Shown here piece by piece: positions 53,104 through 64,000 of a stretch of DNA of 64,000 nucleotides (its first letter is position 1; every line of letters begins with the position of its first letter). The DNA is from Sycon ciliatum (Eukaryota; Porifera; Calcarea; Leucosolenida; Sycettidae). A program made the position numbers and the translations under genes. The DNA lies in the NCBI RefSeq assembly GCF_964019385.1, contig NC_088643.1, forward strand, positions 691,855 to 755,854, in the 5' to 3' direction. The notes beneath the pieces are model-generated. The model was given only the letters and a program-made list of their open reading frames with translations, was not told the origin of the DNA and did no database searches.

Positions 53104-53955
53104 CTCTGTCGTCTGTCTTGAGGAGAACACTATGCCTGTCAATATATCCTACAAGTGACCCACTATATACGCATAAGAACTACGCTGACGTTTGCTCTGA
53201 ATTCACCGGGGCTTGTGTCTACGTGTGCCTATGCATGCAGTGCCGTGAATACGAAACCATACATTTTCGCCACACTGGTGCTAACATTGAGTGTCATTCT
53301 ATTGTCCGGTTTTTTTTATCCCCGTTTTCAGATTCACCTTAGGTGGGCGAGTCTGCCCTCTTTATGTTGTCTCCTTGCGTGCTATTGACTATCCTGTTTT
53401 GCTGTCTTTTTAACGCCTGAGTGAAACTGTTGCTTTAGTCAAGAACTCACACTTAAACCTTTTTTTGGGTTTTAAACTTCGCCCTTTTAAACATGCACAT
53501 TTTTGTGTGAACCCTGCCTGTGTGGCCACGGCTTTAGAGGTTTTATTTTCAACATTGATGCCCAACTGATTTTTTCATCTTGTCTCATATCTTCTCAACT
53601 GTACATAGCTGCCAGTAGGTGGGTGTTATTTGTGTCGTTTTGCCCTATGAAAATTACTTACTCGATGACTATGATTTGAATCTATTTTCTGCTTAAATTG
53701 TCTTGCTCTCGTCATGTGTTCAGGCGGTGTATTATATTGCCTGGCTGGTGTGCTGATCGTGTGATGCTATGCTGTATGTCTTGCTGGCCGGATATCCTCC
53801 ATCATCCGCATTGTCGCTGAAATCTATTGCACACCTGCACTGCCGTTGTGTGCGTGTGTACCTTCTAACATCCCGTGGTATGTATGGATTACTGCCTGAG
53901 TGCGAGCGAGTACAACGGTAATACTGGCTAATAAAATGATTGAACGGCATCAGCC
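53104..53955 (+). other. Former 3' UTR of KAT3 copy B
   Basis: Aligns with 3,071-3,920, with small indels. No coding is seen. Confidence 0.75.
53930..53935 (+). terminator. Poly(A) signal AATAAA of copy B
   Basis: ggctaataaaatgattg, the same context as at 3,895. Confidence 0.65.
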
Positions 53956-54560
53956 GTGACGTCATGTATCAAGCCGGTATTGCCCATTAACGAGTGAGAT
54001 TACAAGTTGCAGTAAATCGTTACATATTATTTTTATTGCATGCTTGACACCCTTACATACAGATGAGCATTGCAATTCCCATTCTTGCACTTCTTTGACC
54101 TGGACTTGGGGTTGGGTTCGTTGAGAAATGTACGTTTGAGGCTTTGAGCTCTGATTTCTTCACTATTACTGTTACACTCGTACATTTCATTTCTTGTTAT
54201 GCCGATTGTGGTTTCGATGCTGGATACTTCAATATTGGAAAATTATTCTCTTTTAACTTAGGTGTGTTGGAATGATGGCACAGCTCATTGATGCCTATCA
54301 TTGATGCCTATCATTTACCTTCCGTATATTTTCACGGTGCCAGATCTACGAACCTTTGGTCGACGAAAGCTGTTGCAGGCCGACCCACATTAGGGGTCGT
54401 CGCAAAGGTTTTTGTCATCCGGATATCCCTGAAACAAGCATCGTTCTTTTCGTACCCGGCCCCTAGGGGCCGGGATTCCGGGTACGAAAAGAACGATGGC
54501 CCTCCCCTGCTTCTGAGACGAGCGCAGCTTGCTTTGCTGGGGGGGGGGGGGGGGGTGACG
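53956..54560. other. Downstream flank of copy B, matching copy A flank, with hairpin and G run
   Basis: It aligns with 3,920-4,122 plus 6,736-7,095. It is the empty site for the MITE and LINE in the copy A flank. The hairpin at 54,441-54,496 is conserved. A G run at 54,539-54,556 is absent from copy A and marks the end of homology. Confidence 0.75.
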
Positions 54561-55205
54561 ACGAAAATCTCATGCGTGTACAGGACATGATTTACAGTGT
54601 CGGACAGTCAGGTTGCAATATTCAATGACACATAGACATATTCATAAATGACATATCTTCAATACCCATGAGCTACATTGTATAATATTATGATGAAAAA
54701 ATTATCATAATTATATCATCGTTCTAGCTCAATTTGTTCCCTGTCATAGTCCTGTTTATCATGTTCAGCATAAGCAACGTTGTGAATCATGCTTGCATGG
54801 TTGACTCCAACGCGCACATGCAAGCAATAATAATAATAATAAATTCGACTTTCCAAAATACCCCCGCATCTTTTAACAATTTGACAGATTCCGACGGGGT
54901 AGCTCCACTAGGAACCAACTCTCCCTTCCTCTGGCCCGCTCTTCTGCATTGATACACCCCCCCCCCCCTTTCAATGGCTATTTGCATTGGCTTTTGCTGC
55001 ACCAGGAGACAAAGGGCCTTTCTACTTTAACAGCATTCGGGATTCGGGAACGCCTTGCTTTACCAGTAGACCACAATTTTAGTCCATATTTGCTTCTTTC
55101 TTCTTTTTCTTTTTGACTTCTGACTCTTTTCCTTGTTAGCCGTGGTTGGCTATAAAAACCCTGCAATCGCCACGCAAAGTGGTCATTGGCTACCCCAGTC
55201 GCATA
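54561..55205. other. Unassigned intergenic sequence
   Basis: Contains a short (aat)n at 54,828-54,841 and a C run at about 54,957-54,968. No gene or named element is seen. Confidence 0.4.
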
Positions 55206-55474
55206 CCGTAAAGTCGCGGATAAAAGCCGGGCTTATAAGTACATAAGCCGCTTTCTGCATCAGGCTTCAATGCAAACCAGGCTTGTATGCAAACCATGCT
55301 TATATGCACCACTGATATTTTTGCCAGGCTTGTACGCACATCGGCCGATCCGGGCTTGCATAGAAGCCAGGCTTCTACGCGCGACAGGCTTATATGCATT
55401 GACCTGTTTGATTTTCAAGCTTCTATCCACGATGTGCTTGTATGCAAACCCGGCTTTTATCCGCGACTTTGCGG
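55206..55474. mobile_element. Mariner-like MITE with repeated ggctt..atgca motif
   Basis: The ends ccgtaaagtcgcggataaaa and the near-exact complement are flanked by TA (55,204-55,205 and 55,475-55,476). The centre repeats a motif like aggcttgtatgcaaacc many times in both orientations. Confidence 0.75.
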
Positions 55475-56095
55475 TATGTGTTGCTTGGAATAAAATAAAT
55501 AAATGTCACGTGATGCGAAGTTCTGCCGTCGCAGAGAGACGCAGACCCCATGGGCCATAGCTGGAGTTGCACACTCTTGGGGGTTACTCTTGCCGTCTTG
55601 GTGTTACGTGTGTACTTTTTTGTCAGCATGACTGAACAGTGCATGGCATGTACATGTCCATGACCTCAGTACTTCACTGTCTTCAGTAGCTTATCAGTCA
55701 TGTGCACTGGCTACAGTGATGGAGAGTTACTCTTAACTCGTAACCATAATAATTGTGTCCCTTTTTCCACAACAGTAGTACAGTGTTAGTACTCTGCATT
55801 AAAAGTTTTTTTTTTACAATTGTCAAGTGATTTCGCGAAATGGTTACCAAGTAAGAACACGAAACGTAAGAAAAAGGCCCAACCCAGCCCTACCTGTTAT
55901 GTGGGCTTACGGGGGTCACCATTGCAAAATTGATAATTATAACAATAAACAATGAAAAAACGTTGTAACGATACCAATGGATTTGTGTGAAATGCAGTGC
56001 TCTCTTGAGTGTAGGCAGGTTGCCTGCAAACGATTCAAATGAAAAAAAAACCAATGAAAATCAATCACAAACAGGAAGCTGTCTCGAGGTCAGAT
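55475..56095. other. Unassigned sequence with the repeat end seen at position 1
   Basis: 55,514-55,592 matches the first 60 bases of the window. The rest shows no gene. Confidence 0.4.
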
Positions 56096-56312
56096 GATAG
56101 TCATTGACCGCTAGAGCCAATGATTCCGCTATTGTTGGTTTGACCGTATGGTGTCTACTGAAATTGTTCTCCGCAAATATCATCTCTATTCTTTTGAACA
56201 GCGCATAAATCTTAAACTCTATGTTTTCGTGTACCGCTGCTTGACCCCACATCTTGCTAGGCCCCTTCTCCAATCCTTGTTCCAGCTTAGGGCTGCTGTG
56301 CCTGGACGCCAG
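56096..56312 (+). mobile_element. LINE RT C-terminal fragment, + strand
   Basis: It codes for LRKYHLYSFEQRINLKLYVF and YRCLTPHLARPLLQSLF, a LINE RT C-terminal pattern. It is cut off where the next LINE begins in the opposite orientation. Confidence 0.55.
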
Positions 56313-59300
56313 GCTGTTGTTGCTGTAGAAGTTTATTTAACGTCGCACCACAAACAGGCGATTTCGCCTCCTTTGATACATGTGGACGACAAAAGGAATG
56401 AGAGAGGGGGGGGGGGGCGGAAGTACGGAGAGAGGAAGGGTAGAAATAAATAAGCAAATCTACCTCAGGGCTACACCAAAGCAAAAACGGAATGGTAACA
56501 TACTATACAAAATAGCTTCATACATATATTGCAAAACACGTTTACTATTCTTCAGTCCGCTCTACCACAGAAACACACTAGCCGAAAAGCATTTAAACGG
56601 AACCATGATGCGCTTTTAGCAGGGCACAGAACTGAAGGTGGCTGGGCTCGGAACGGAGATCAGGCGGGAGCTGGTTCCACAGGACTGCGCCGATGAACTG
56701 CATGGTTCGCTCGACCCGCAGGACCGGGCCAAAATGGTACTCGAACGAGGTGATGTGCTGCTCCCCGAGTGCGGTCACCAGTAACTCTCACGAAGAAGCT
56801 GGTGAAGAGGGAGCTAGCTCGGGAGAACAGACAACGACGGACAAAGAGCTTAATGTTAAACATGTCCTCCAGGGTGGTGAGGCGGAGCTGTTCAAAGATC
56901 GGGCTCGTGCGCGACCACGGTGGCAGACCGAAGAAGCCGCGGATAGCGCACTTCGTTAGACGTGTGAGGGGCTCCATGTTGCCAATTTGAAGTGGCGGAT
57001 AAAAGGCGTTGGAAGCGTACGACAACCTTCCCTGGATCATCGACCTGTAAAACAGGATCTTTGACGCCAGGGTGAGGCTTCGGCGGCTCCGCCACAGTGC
57101 ACCTACTGACTTCCGCACCTGCTGGACTGTGTGATTGACGTGAGGCTCCCAGGAGAGCTGCCCATCTACCATTACGCCCAGGTACCGCGTTCCACAACTG
57201 CAAGGGCTGCATTCCCACAGCGAATTCGAATGTTATCTGTGTCAGGGGCTGGGCCTCTTGGGGTAATCAACAGAGCTTGCGTTTTCTTTTGGTCCAGCAT
57301 TAGTCCGCGGTCCTCCAACCACTGCAACAGGCCAGTGATGGCTGTGCGTAGAGAAAAGCACACTTGTTCGCAACTGCCCGAGGCTTCAATTGCAATGTCG
57401 CCTGCAAATTCCTGGTTTGTGACCTGCTGGGGCAAGCAGCATCGAAGGTTACGGATGTATAGTGTGAACAGGAGGGGGCCGAGGACGGACCTTGCGGCAC
57501 CCCTCGACTGCATGCGACGTATTCCGAGCAATTTCCGCCCACAACTACGCGTTGAAGCCGCTCACTCAGGTAACTAGTGAACCATATCTGGACAGTACCG
57601 CCGACCCCAATGTCAGATAGCTCCTGTGCCAAGATGGTGTGTTTGACACAGTCGAAAGCCTTAGACATATCCACGAATATCACACCTGTGAGTTTGCGCT
57701 CATACTTCGCTTTCAGCCAGCGATTGACAGGTAGCACAAGAGCGTCCTCCGTACTGTGGTTCTTCCTGTACGCGAACTGCGAGTCAGGGAGAATACTGTG
57801 ATCGGTCAGAAAGGATGTAAGCTGAGCTTTGACGATCTTCTCGAGGAGGCGAGAAACGACTGGTAGTAGAGAAATAGGTCGATACGCAGTAGGCTGACAA
57901 GGGTCCAGGCCGCCACCTTTGAATAGCGGCGACACATTAGCAATTTTAAACTGATGGGGAACACACCCCTGACATAGCGAAGTATTGAAAATCATGGTGA
58001 GCGAGGGAGCCAGTATTGATGCCGAGTTTCTAAGGACAATACCCGGCAAGTCAACATGTCCAGTCGCTTTTGACGTGTCAACGGACTGGAGAAGGGCCGT
58101 AATGTCCTCCGTCGAAACAGGCGCAAATTCCATGAATGCTGGTGCTTCACGTTCGGATGGTGCGTTGGCGCACAGCGTGTCTGGTCGTCCAGGGTCATGT
58201 CCAACTTCGCCAAAAGTTCGGGAGAGGATTCCAACAGGTATTTGTGGTGGGCTTGAACTTTTCGCTCGTCCAGTCACCATGTTTATCGTATTCCAGAGCT
58301 TCCGTCCATCCTTTCCGGCCGACTGTAGGCGAGCTTGAAAATACTGATCCTTTAGCCTCCGATCTAGCTTGCGAGCGGCTGCGCGGAGAGTGCGGTGTTG
58401 CTCTCGCAGGCGGACATCGTTTGGAGAGCGTGAAAGAAGTCGGTGGGCCTTGTTTCGTTGACGCACAGCAGATACAAGTTCAGGACACAACCATGGGCAA
58501 GGTCGGCGCCTCGGCTTACGAGGAGGTTGTAAGGGGGCGTGACGATCTAGAGCAGTAAAACCTTTGCGTACCATTCGCTTATCATTGCATCAACATCATT
58601 CGACTTGCTGAAAATCTCAAGCTTGCAGTCCTGCAAGTCAGCGTTAAAGTGCTCCCAGTTTATCCGCCACACTCGCCTCTTTCGAGATGCGACTCGTTCA
58701 GACTGCCGGGTGGCGACGATAATGTTGGCCACAAATGCGTAGTGGTCGCTGATGTCACACTTGATGACCGTGCACGTTCCAACTAGAGAGTTAGGGGCGA
58801 GGAGCAGATCTATTAGGGTGGAAGTTGATGCCGTTACTCTTGTCGGTGTCCGGATGTGGTTTTCCAGATCAAACCGCTGGAGCATGGTGTGCATCCGGCT
58901 GTGTCCCGAGCACATGTCCACATTGAAGTCACCAATGGCGACCACGCGGTTGTTTCGTCGCAAGGTTAAATTGTTCAGACAGATTTCTAGGTCTTGCCAT
59001 ACTGCAGCAGAAGTGGAAGGCGGAAGGTAGAACGTAGCCAGGGTGATGGGTTCACCGGATTCTGTCTTCAAGGTGAGTATCAGATTTTCGATTGTGTCAC
59101 TCTCAAGTTCAGCGTGTCTGGAAACAGCCAGGGACTGGGTATCTCGACTGTATACAGCTATACCGCCACCAGGTCTGTGCCCGCGATCGCGCCTAAAGAG
59201 TCTATAATGAGGTATATGAATGGATGAGTCAGAAATCAGAAAGCCAAGTTTCAGCAATGCGGAAGATATCTACATTGTGGTAGTTTATGAAGTTTTGGAT

Positions 59301-60106
59301 TTCTCCTAACTTCTTTCTAAGGCTGCACACATTCAGAAAAGCAAGTTTACAAGACTTCTGTCGACCGACAGTAGTTCTATGTAATTGTGGATTCATTTAA
59401 TCGATCTATAAGGAAGAACTACATCTACATCTACTTGTAGAAACGAATCCAAAACCTAAAACAAAAAATACACAGGCAGTTCAAGCATACTATTTCAAGG
59501 TGCAGTTCACTGCACCACTTCATGACGGCTCCTACCGCGGCCGTCGTCACCCTCACACTCTTCCTCCGAGTCCGACCCTGTACCATAGAAGTCGTCTGTC
59601 TTGGTGGTCGGGCAGACAGCCTTCGCGGACAAGTCGGCACTGGATGATGCGTCACTCCTGGATCCTCGCTTACGCTTCCTCTCCATGGAGTGCTCCAGCG
59701 CACTAAAGCGGTTTGCGACAGAGGGAAAAGCGGAGACGGTTTGTTGCAAGATTATTGGGGAAAAAGTAGAACACTTTCCACCTGCGACGTGCCAATCTGG
59801 CACCGGGGTAGGGACAGAAGATCCAGGAGCTGGAGTGGAAGTTACAGCTGCTTCAGTGCCGGCTACATGTACTGCATTTGTATTGGACGCAAGGCTATTG
59901 TTGTGTTGCACATGGTTGTTAGAAGATGCAGCCACAAAAGGTTTCCGGGGAGTTGTGTTGTCTCCTTTACCACCGGGTTCAGTTACGTGTCCCGCGGCAG
60001 GTGGGACTGGTATGGCTGTGTCATGGTGTTCTGAAGCTCGTACTGTCACTGCCTCAGGTACCTGGATGACGTGTACAGGTGGTGCATCGTCCTCCGTTCT
60101 TAGGCT
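56313..60106 (-). mobile_element. Long LINE (APE type), near full length but decayed
   Basis: The minus strand carries an ORF1-like region (60,049-59,507, with Lys/Arg and acidic stretches), endonuclease (LAFLNVCSLRKKL, AETWLSD, IGDFNVDM, CDISDHYAF), linker and RT (YRPISLLPVVSRLLE, FAYRKNHSTEDAL, FVDMSKAFDCVKH), then a 3' UTR with tail near 56,313 (aataaacttctacagcaac). Stops and shifts occur near 59,230, 58,560, 57,500 and 57,170. The catalytic motif reads FAGD, so the polymerase is inactive. Confidence 0.85.
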
Positions 60107-60315
60107 GTGTTTACATGAGGCGCTTCATCCCGGATTGAGTTCGACCCGGGTCAGATTTCAACCCGCCATGTGCACAAAATGAATGGCGCGTTTACATGAC
60201 GCATTGCGCTTGACCCGGGTTGAAATTTCGCCCCGGGTTGAAATCAACCCGGGTCAAGAAAATCGTACAAACGTACTTCTGTGCGTATCTCGCGCCAGGT
60301 TTGAACAGCACTGCA
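60107..60315. mobile_element. Partial copy of the Harbinger-like MITE at 30,777
   Basis: It starts ggctgtgtttacatgaggcg after TTA and follows the other copy to gcactgca, where unrelated sequence takes over. The far end is missing. Confidence 0.75.
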
Positions 60316-60422
60316 GGGCATGCGCTAAGGATTAAAATGAGGTCTGACACAATGTCCTGCCAGTTGCAAAAATGGCCGGACATGTCCGGACATGCAAATT
60401 TTCACATCAAATCACACAATGT

Positions 60423-60900
60423 TCAGTGTAGAATTAATACCATCGAAATGTTATCACGACGTGAAAAGAGCATTATTAAAATTGCTGTAGTTACTGTTTT
60501 ACCACTGCAAGCTTTGGCTGCTGCTGCGTCATCCAGTTTGCACAAGGCTCGAGCGATTGGCGCATACTCTATTGGGTTTCGGCTTGACTGCTCCTTGCCA
60601 AACAATGCCATGGCACGGCGATGCATTTCAGAAGCAGCATGATCTTTGAAGGCTGACGTTTTCAGGTTCCTTGAGCCAACGACGAAGGAGTCAGAAAAAT
60701 TCTTGCTGCTGCGAATTTTATCAACAAAACGGGAACACATCTTACACTTCAAATTTTCGACAACGCTACGATCTGAGGGACTGCGCTCATAGTCATAGCT
60801 CAGCCAAACAGAAGTTGAAAGCTCCCTATCATACTCGGCGACCCACTTATCACAAGTGGTCGTCTTGACTCCTCTGGGCTTCTTTCCAAGAGGAGCACCC
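60423..60900 (-). pseudogene. hAT-transposase-derived BED-finger fragment (ZNF862/KRBA2-like)
   Basis: The minus strand codes for CDKWVAEYDRELSTSVWL, ENLKCKMCSRFVDKI and NLKTSAFKDHAASEMHRRAM, a C-x2-C...H-x4-H finger of the TTF/BED kind seen in hAT-derived proteins. No transposase core follows. It adjoins a LINE in the other orientation. The family assignment is from memory of the motif. Confidence 0.5.
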
Positions 60901-60946
60901 GGATCAGCGGTGGTTCTGCAGCTACTTAAGCGATCGAACCCAGCAA

Positions 60947-61903
60947 GTGCGCATTGGCCCCACCTACAGTGTTGCTGCTAAGTGCTCATCTGGTGTACCT
61001 CAGGGCTCGGTCCTAGGACCGATCCTGTTTAGCATGTACACCCGTGATGTCCCTGCCATAGCCCATCCTGCTCCATCTCTGCAATTTGCCGATGACATTG
61101 CCGTGCACTGCCACAGAAAATCAGTGCTAGCCACATCAGCCTGCCTATCAGGGGCCGTCACCAACGTCGCTGACTGGCTCAAGCATCGACATCTGCTTCT
61201 AAATGACAAGAAGAGCCAGGTCCTGTCAATTGTACCACAACGCAATGCGGGTCAGCATGTCGCTGTCCGCTGCAACCAGACAGAGCTTCCCCTGAGCCCA
61301 ACAGCAAGGTACCTCGGCGTGACCCTTGACGCCGCTGTGAAGTGGGACCCCCATGTTGACGCGATGGCGAAGAAAGTTGTGCAGAAGATTGGAGCATTGT
61401 GGCGGTCCCGCAGATGTCTGAGCATCAGTAGTCGCATCCAGTATGTGAGGTCAGTCATCATGCCTGACCTCCTATATGGGTCTAACGCCTTCTCTTCCTC
61501 CCTCAAGGTTTCGCAGCTTGATCGCCTTCAGGTCCTGCAGAACCGAGCGGCGAGAGCGGTATACGGTTTGCCGCCTCACACCTCGGCTCAGCCTCTGCTC
61601 GAACGGATGTCCCTGTACAGGGTTCGCGAGTGCTACGCCCAGAAGCGGCTCGTCCTGGTGTGGCGCTGTGTCAATGGGAAAGCCAGCAGTGTCCTCCAGG
61701 ACCTATTCTCACCATCAGCTGGCAGCACCACCCGGCACCAGGTTTCCAGGGGCCTCACTGTCCCCTCGGCACAGTCAGAAGCCGGCAGATCTCGCCTGGC
61801 CTTTCAGGCAGCCTTGGCCTGGAACGCTCTCCCAAGGAGTGTAAGGGAGATCAAGGCTGCCCAGCAATTTAAGCTTGCCTCCATCCCCTACACCTTGCAA
61901 TGA
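60947..61903 (+). CDS. LINE reverse transcriptase, C-terminal 318+ codons
   Basis: GVPQGSVLGPILFSMYTRDV, catalytic FADDIAVH, RYLGVTLDAAVKWDPH, PDLLYGSNAFSSS and LQNRAARAVYGL. The frame is open back to about 60,905 (RWFCSYLSDRTQQ), so the listed ATG is not a real start. It has no stop in nearly 1 kb and is a recent copy, but it lacks the N-terminal RT and endonuclease. Confidence 0.86.
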   Translation: MRIGPTYSVAAKCSSGVPQGSVLGPILFSMYTRDVPAIAHPAPSLQFADDIAVHCHRKSVLATSACLSGAVTNVADWLKHRHLLLNDKKSQVLSIVPQRNAGQHVAVRCNQTELPLSPTARYLGVTLDAAVKWDPHVDAMAKKVVQKIGALWRSRRCLSISSRIQYVRSVIMPDLLYGSNAFSSSLKVSQLDRLQVLQNRAARAVYGLPPHTSAQPLLERMSLYRVRECYAQKRLVLVWRCVNGKASSVLQDLFSPSAGSTTRHQVSRGLTVPSAQSEAGRSRLAFQAALAWNALPRSVREIKAAQQFKLASIPYTLQ

Positions 61904-62082
61904 ATGCTCTGTCTGACTTTTCCCGTCCACACACCACGTCATTTACTCTTCTCTGCGTGCTTGTGCGCTTATGAACTCTTTGTGTTCCCTCTGTTGACGC
62001 TTCAAAATCGCTCTATTAACACTGCAAAATCGCTCTGTTGACGCTGCAAAATTGCTTATCATCTCCCTCCTTCCCCCCCCCT

Positions 62083-62083
<1 letters not shown>

Positions 62084-62165
<82 letters not shown>
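62084..62165. repeat. (CT)n tract of about 80 bp
   Basis: A pure CT run inside the LINE 3' UTR. Confidence 0.95.
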
Positions 62166-62167
<2 letters not shown>

Positions 62168-62346
62168 CGTAGCTCTCTCCCTTTTGAAATTCGCTTCCAT
62201 AGAATTGGGCACCATTGCCCGTTTGGCCTTGCGAAGTAAAATAAAAATCAACAACAACAACAACAGCGGTGCTTGGCTTACTCTTGCCAGACGACATCAC
62301 TAATGACTAGTACTATGAGACAAAGGATTGACGTGCCTTTTCTTTT

Positions 62347-62788
62347 TTGTACTTTGCAAAAAGGTGCGAAGAATGGAGAATGACGAAAAAGTTAGGTTCT
62401 CTGATTGGTGACGACGAAGACATCACCAGGCGAAAGCAGCTCGCTACAGCATTCTACAGAGCAATGTATAGTCTTTGGAAACGGAGGACATTAGTGCGTG
62501 AAGAATTGAGACTGAGGCCGCTGTACAACGCATTCGTGATTCCAGTCTTACTGTACAACAGCGGCACCTGGGCACCCACTTCAGTGGCCGAGGCCCAACT
62601 GGATTCGTTTCACCGCAGGCAGTTGCGTAGTCTCATCGGTATTAGGTGGCCACAAACAATAAGCTATGCTGCTCTCTACAAGAGGTGCAAAGCACAACCA
62701 ATAACTAACTTTGTTCGCCTAGCCAGATGGAGACTCTTTGGTCATATACTGCGCATGCCTGACGGATGTCCTGCTGTGGCGGCTATGA
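62347..62788 (+). mobile_element. LINE RT C-terminal fragment, other family
   Basis: It codes for LRPLYNAFVIPVLLYNSGTW, LRSLIGIRWPQTISYAALY and RWRLFGHILRMPDGCPA. The WP..IS...LY and RW.LFGH.LRM pattern is that of RTE/L1-like RT C-termini. Its end is cut by a foldback element half at 62,789. Confidence 0.7.
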
Positions 62789-63255
62789 TTAAAGGGGAAG
62801 TTAAGGCAAAAATTAAAATTTCACCAGTTGTAGTCTTCGGGGTGCTGAGTCGAATGGTCGTGGTCCGAGGAAGCTGAGACGCTCCCTTCCTACTTGAATC
62901 CCAATCGAACTCGCGCACTTCCACCGAAACTGGGTGACTGCGCCCTACTAGATGGGGATTTGTATGCAAAATGTCACTAAAAGCGCCATTTCGTTCTTAT
63001 AAAAGCACGGATGACCGCGATTGGCCCATATGTTGTAGTCTTTTGGACGCTGAGTCGACTGGTTTTGGTCCGAAAAGGATGCGATGCAGCGTTCCTCCTT
63101 TATTCCCAATCGAACATGGTTGAACAAGCGGTCACGTGCTCCTGGGTGCCCAAATCACCCGGTCACCACGCCAGCAGGCGACAACTTTCACACCAAGGTT
63201 CAACTCGAGTGACAGGACTGCACCCAAAAAAGGTCAAACAGGCTAGTAAGTTGTA
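62789..63255. mobile_element. Half copy of the palindromic foldback element at 7,705
   Basis: It starts aaggggaagttaagg after TA and follows one arm and the centre of the 7,705-8,567 element to caggctagtaagttgta. The second arm is missing. Confidence 0.8.
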
Positions 63256-64000
63256 CTACTTGTTTCGTCACGAGCACGTTGATCAACAGATTTATTTATT
63301 TATTTATTTATTTATTCAACATCTCCTGGCCCGTCCGAAGACTGCCAATAAACATGAGAGGTCAGGTGATAGCCAACCACGGCAAGCTAAAAGGGAAAAA
63401 AAAGAAAGATGCTGTCAGAGAGGGAAAGGAGATAGGGAGAGAAAAAGAAAGGGAGGCACATTATAGGGAGAGAAAAAGAAAGGGAGGCACATTAGAAAAA
63501 GAAACATTGACCACGGTACGGTGGCCTCGGAGGCTGGCGTTAGCTGAACGCACCAACGAGAAGGATAGTTTGGATCGGTACTGTACTTGCTTATGTGACG
63601 TTATGTCATACTTCACTTACCCTACTTCTAACGGTACTTGCTTATGTCATACTACTACAGTACTAGTACTATTAATACTACACTTTTATTTATTTAAAGA
63701 GTCGGCGTAGAGAAAGCAATTTTATTAGTGCAATTAGGAGTATAATCGATGCAGACATGGCCAGACAACAACGAGTTCATGGAATTTTTAAGGATTTTTA
63801 TGTTATTTAAAATCGATTTTCGTGTTCTGCTCATCAGTGAATAGTATCGGAACTGAGGGTACTGTGTACAACAATAGAACATTTTATAACAGCATAATTA
63901 ATTAAAAGTGTGAACAACAAAGGAAGTGCTACAGCATTACATAATAGGTGTCAAACATAGTGCTAACGTATATAACTGAGTGCAGCCACAAAGCAAGAGG
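63256..64000. other. Repeat-rich sequence without recognised genes
   Basis: Contains (ttta)n at 63,289-63,315 and two copies of agggagagaaaaagaaaggg at about 63,434-63,490. No gene is seen. Confidence 0.5.

Larger units (their letters stand above)
60901..62280 (+). mobile_element. LINE (APE type), 5' truncated, open RT frame
   Basis: A plus-strand element starting in the RT palm. The 3' UTR has a (CT)n tract and ends ttgcgaagtaaaataaaaatcaa with CAA repeats, the same tail as at 7,317 and 13,694. Confidence 0.88.

Noticed and set aside
59507-60182. Plus-strand frame of 193 codons overlapping the LINE ORF1 region
   Set aside because: No domain is visible; the minus strand fits the ORF1 position and composition of the LINE.
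63805-63840. Minus-strand CTGATGA followed by GAAA, a possible second hammerhead
   Set aside because: The sequence between the two core blocks cannot form stem II, and no stem I or III pairing is visible.

Overview
This is animal (metazoan) nuclear DNA. The only clear host genes belong to the KAT3 family of histone acetyltransferases (CBP/p300), with the animal domain order TAZ1, KIX, bromodomain, RING, PHD, HAT, ZZ, TAZ2 and a glutamine-rich tail, spread over GT-AG exons. The repeat content fits an invertebrate: APE-type LINEs of CR1/L2-like appearance, a restriction-like-endonuclease LINE, Penelope-like elements, small LTR elements, and hAT, piggyBac, Harbinger and mariner type non-autonomous transposons. 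No species can be named from the sequence alone.

Layout. 1-3,920 holds the last two coding exons and 3' UTR of KAT3 copy A, whose C-terminal exon is open to its natural stop. 4,123-13,505 is a repeat field: a MITE, a LINE with an open 706-codon frame, a palindromic foldback element, and two head-to-head LINE fragments. 13,514-20,322 is one large hAT-like element with an exact 8-bp target duplication, filled with later insertions; it splits a Penelope-like fragment that has a hammerhead-ribozyme-like motif at about 20,863. 21,092-53,103 is KAT3 copy B, all on the + strand. Its exons can be followed from TAZ1 to TAZ2, but I see no exon upstream of TAZ1. Its introns carry an internally duplicated exon pair (26,192-28,359), three small LTR elements (35,834-40,725), and a 7.2-kb intron (41,634-48,871) packed with transposons. 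54,500-64,000 is again a repeat field with a long LINE, a 5'-truncated LINE with an open RT frame, and transposase-derived fragments.

How the genes fit together. Copy A and the end of copy B are near-identical from inside the intron before the last HAT/ZZ exon to about 600 bp past the poly(A) signal, so they form a segmental duplication. The copies differ in fate. A keeps the whole Q-rich C-terminus. B has the catalytic exons but its last exon stops in a polyglutamine run just after TAZ2, followed by a 2-bp insertion and a second stop. Whether A also has its own HAT exons cannot be seen, because the window starts in that intron. The duplicated exon pair in B has unequal phases, so the two copies cannot both be included in frame.
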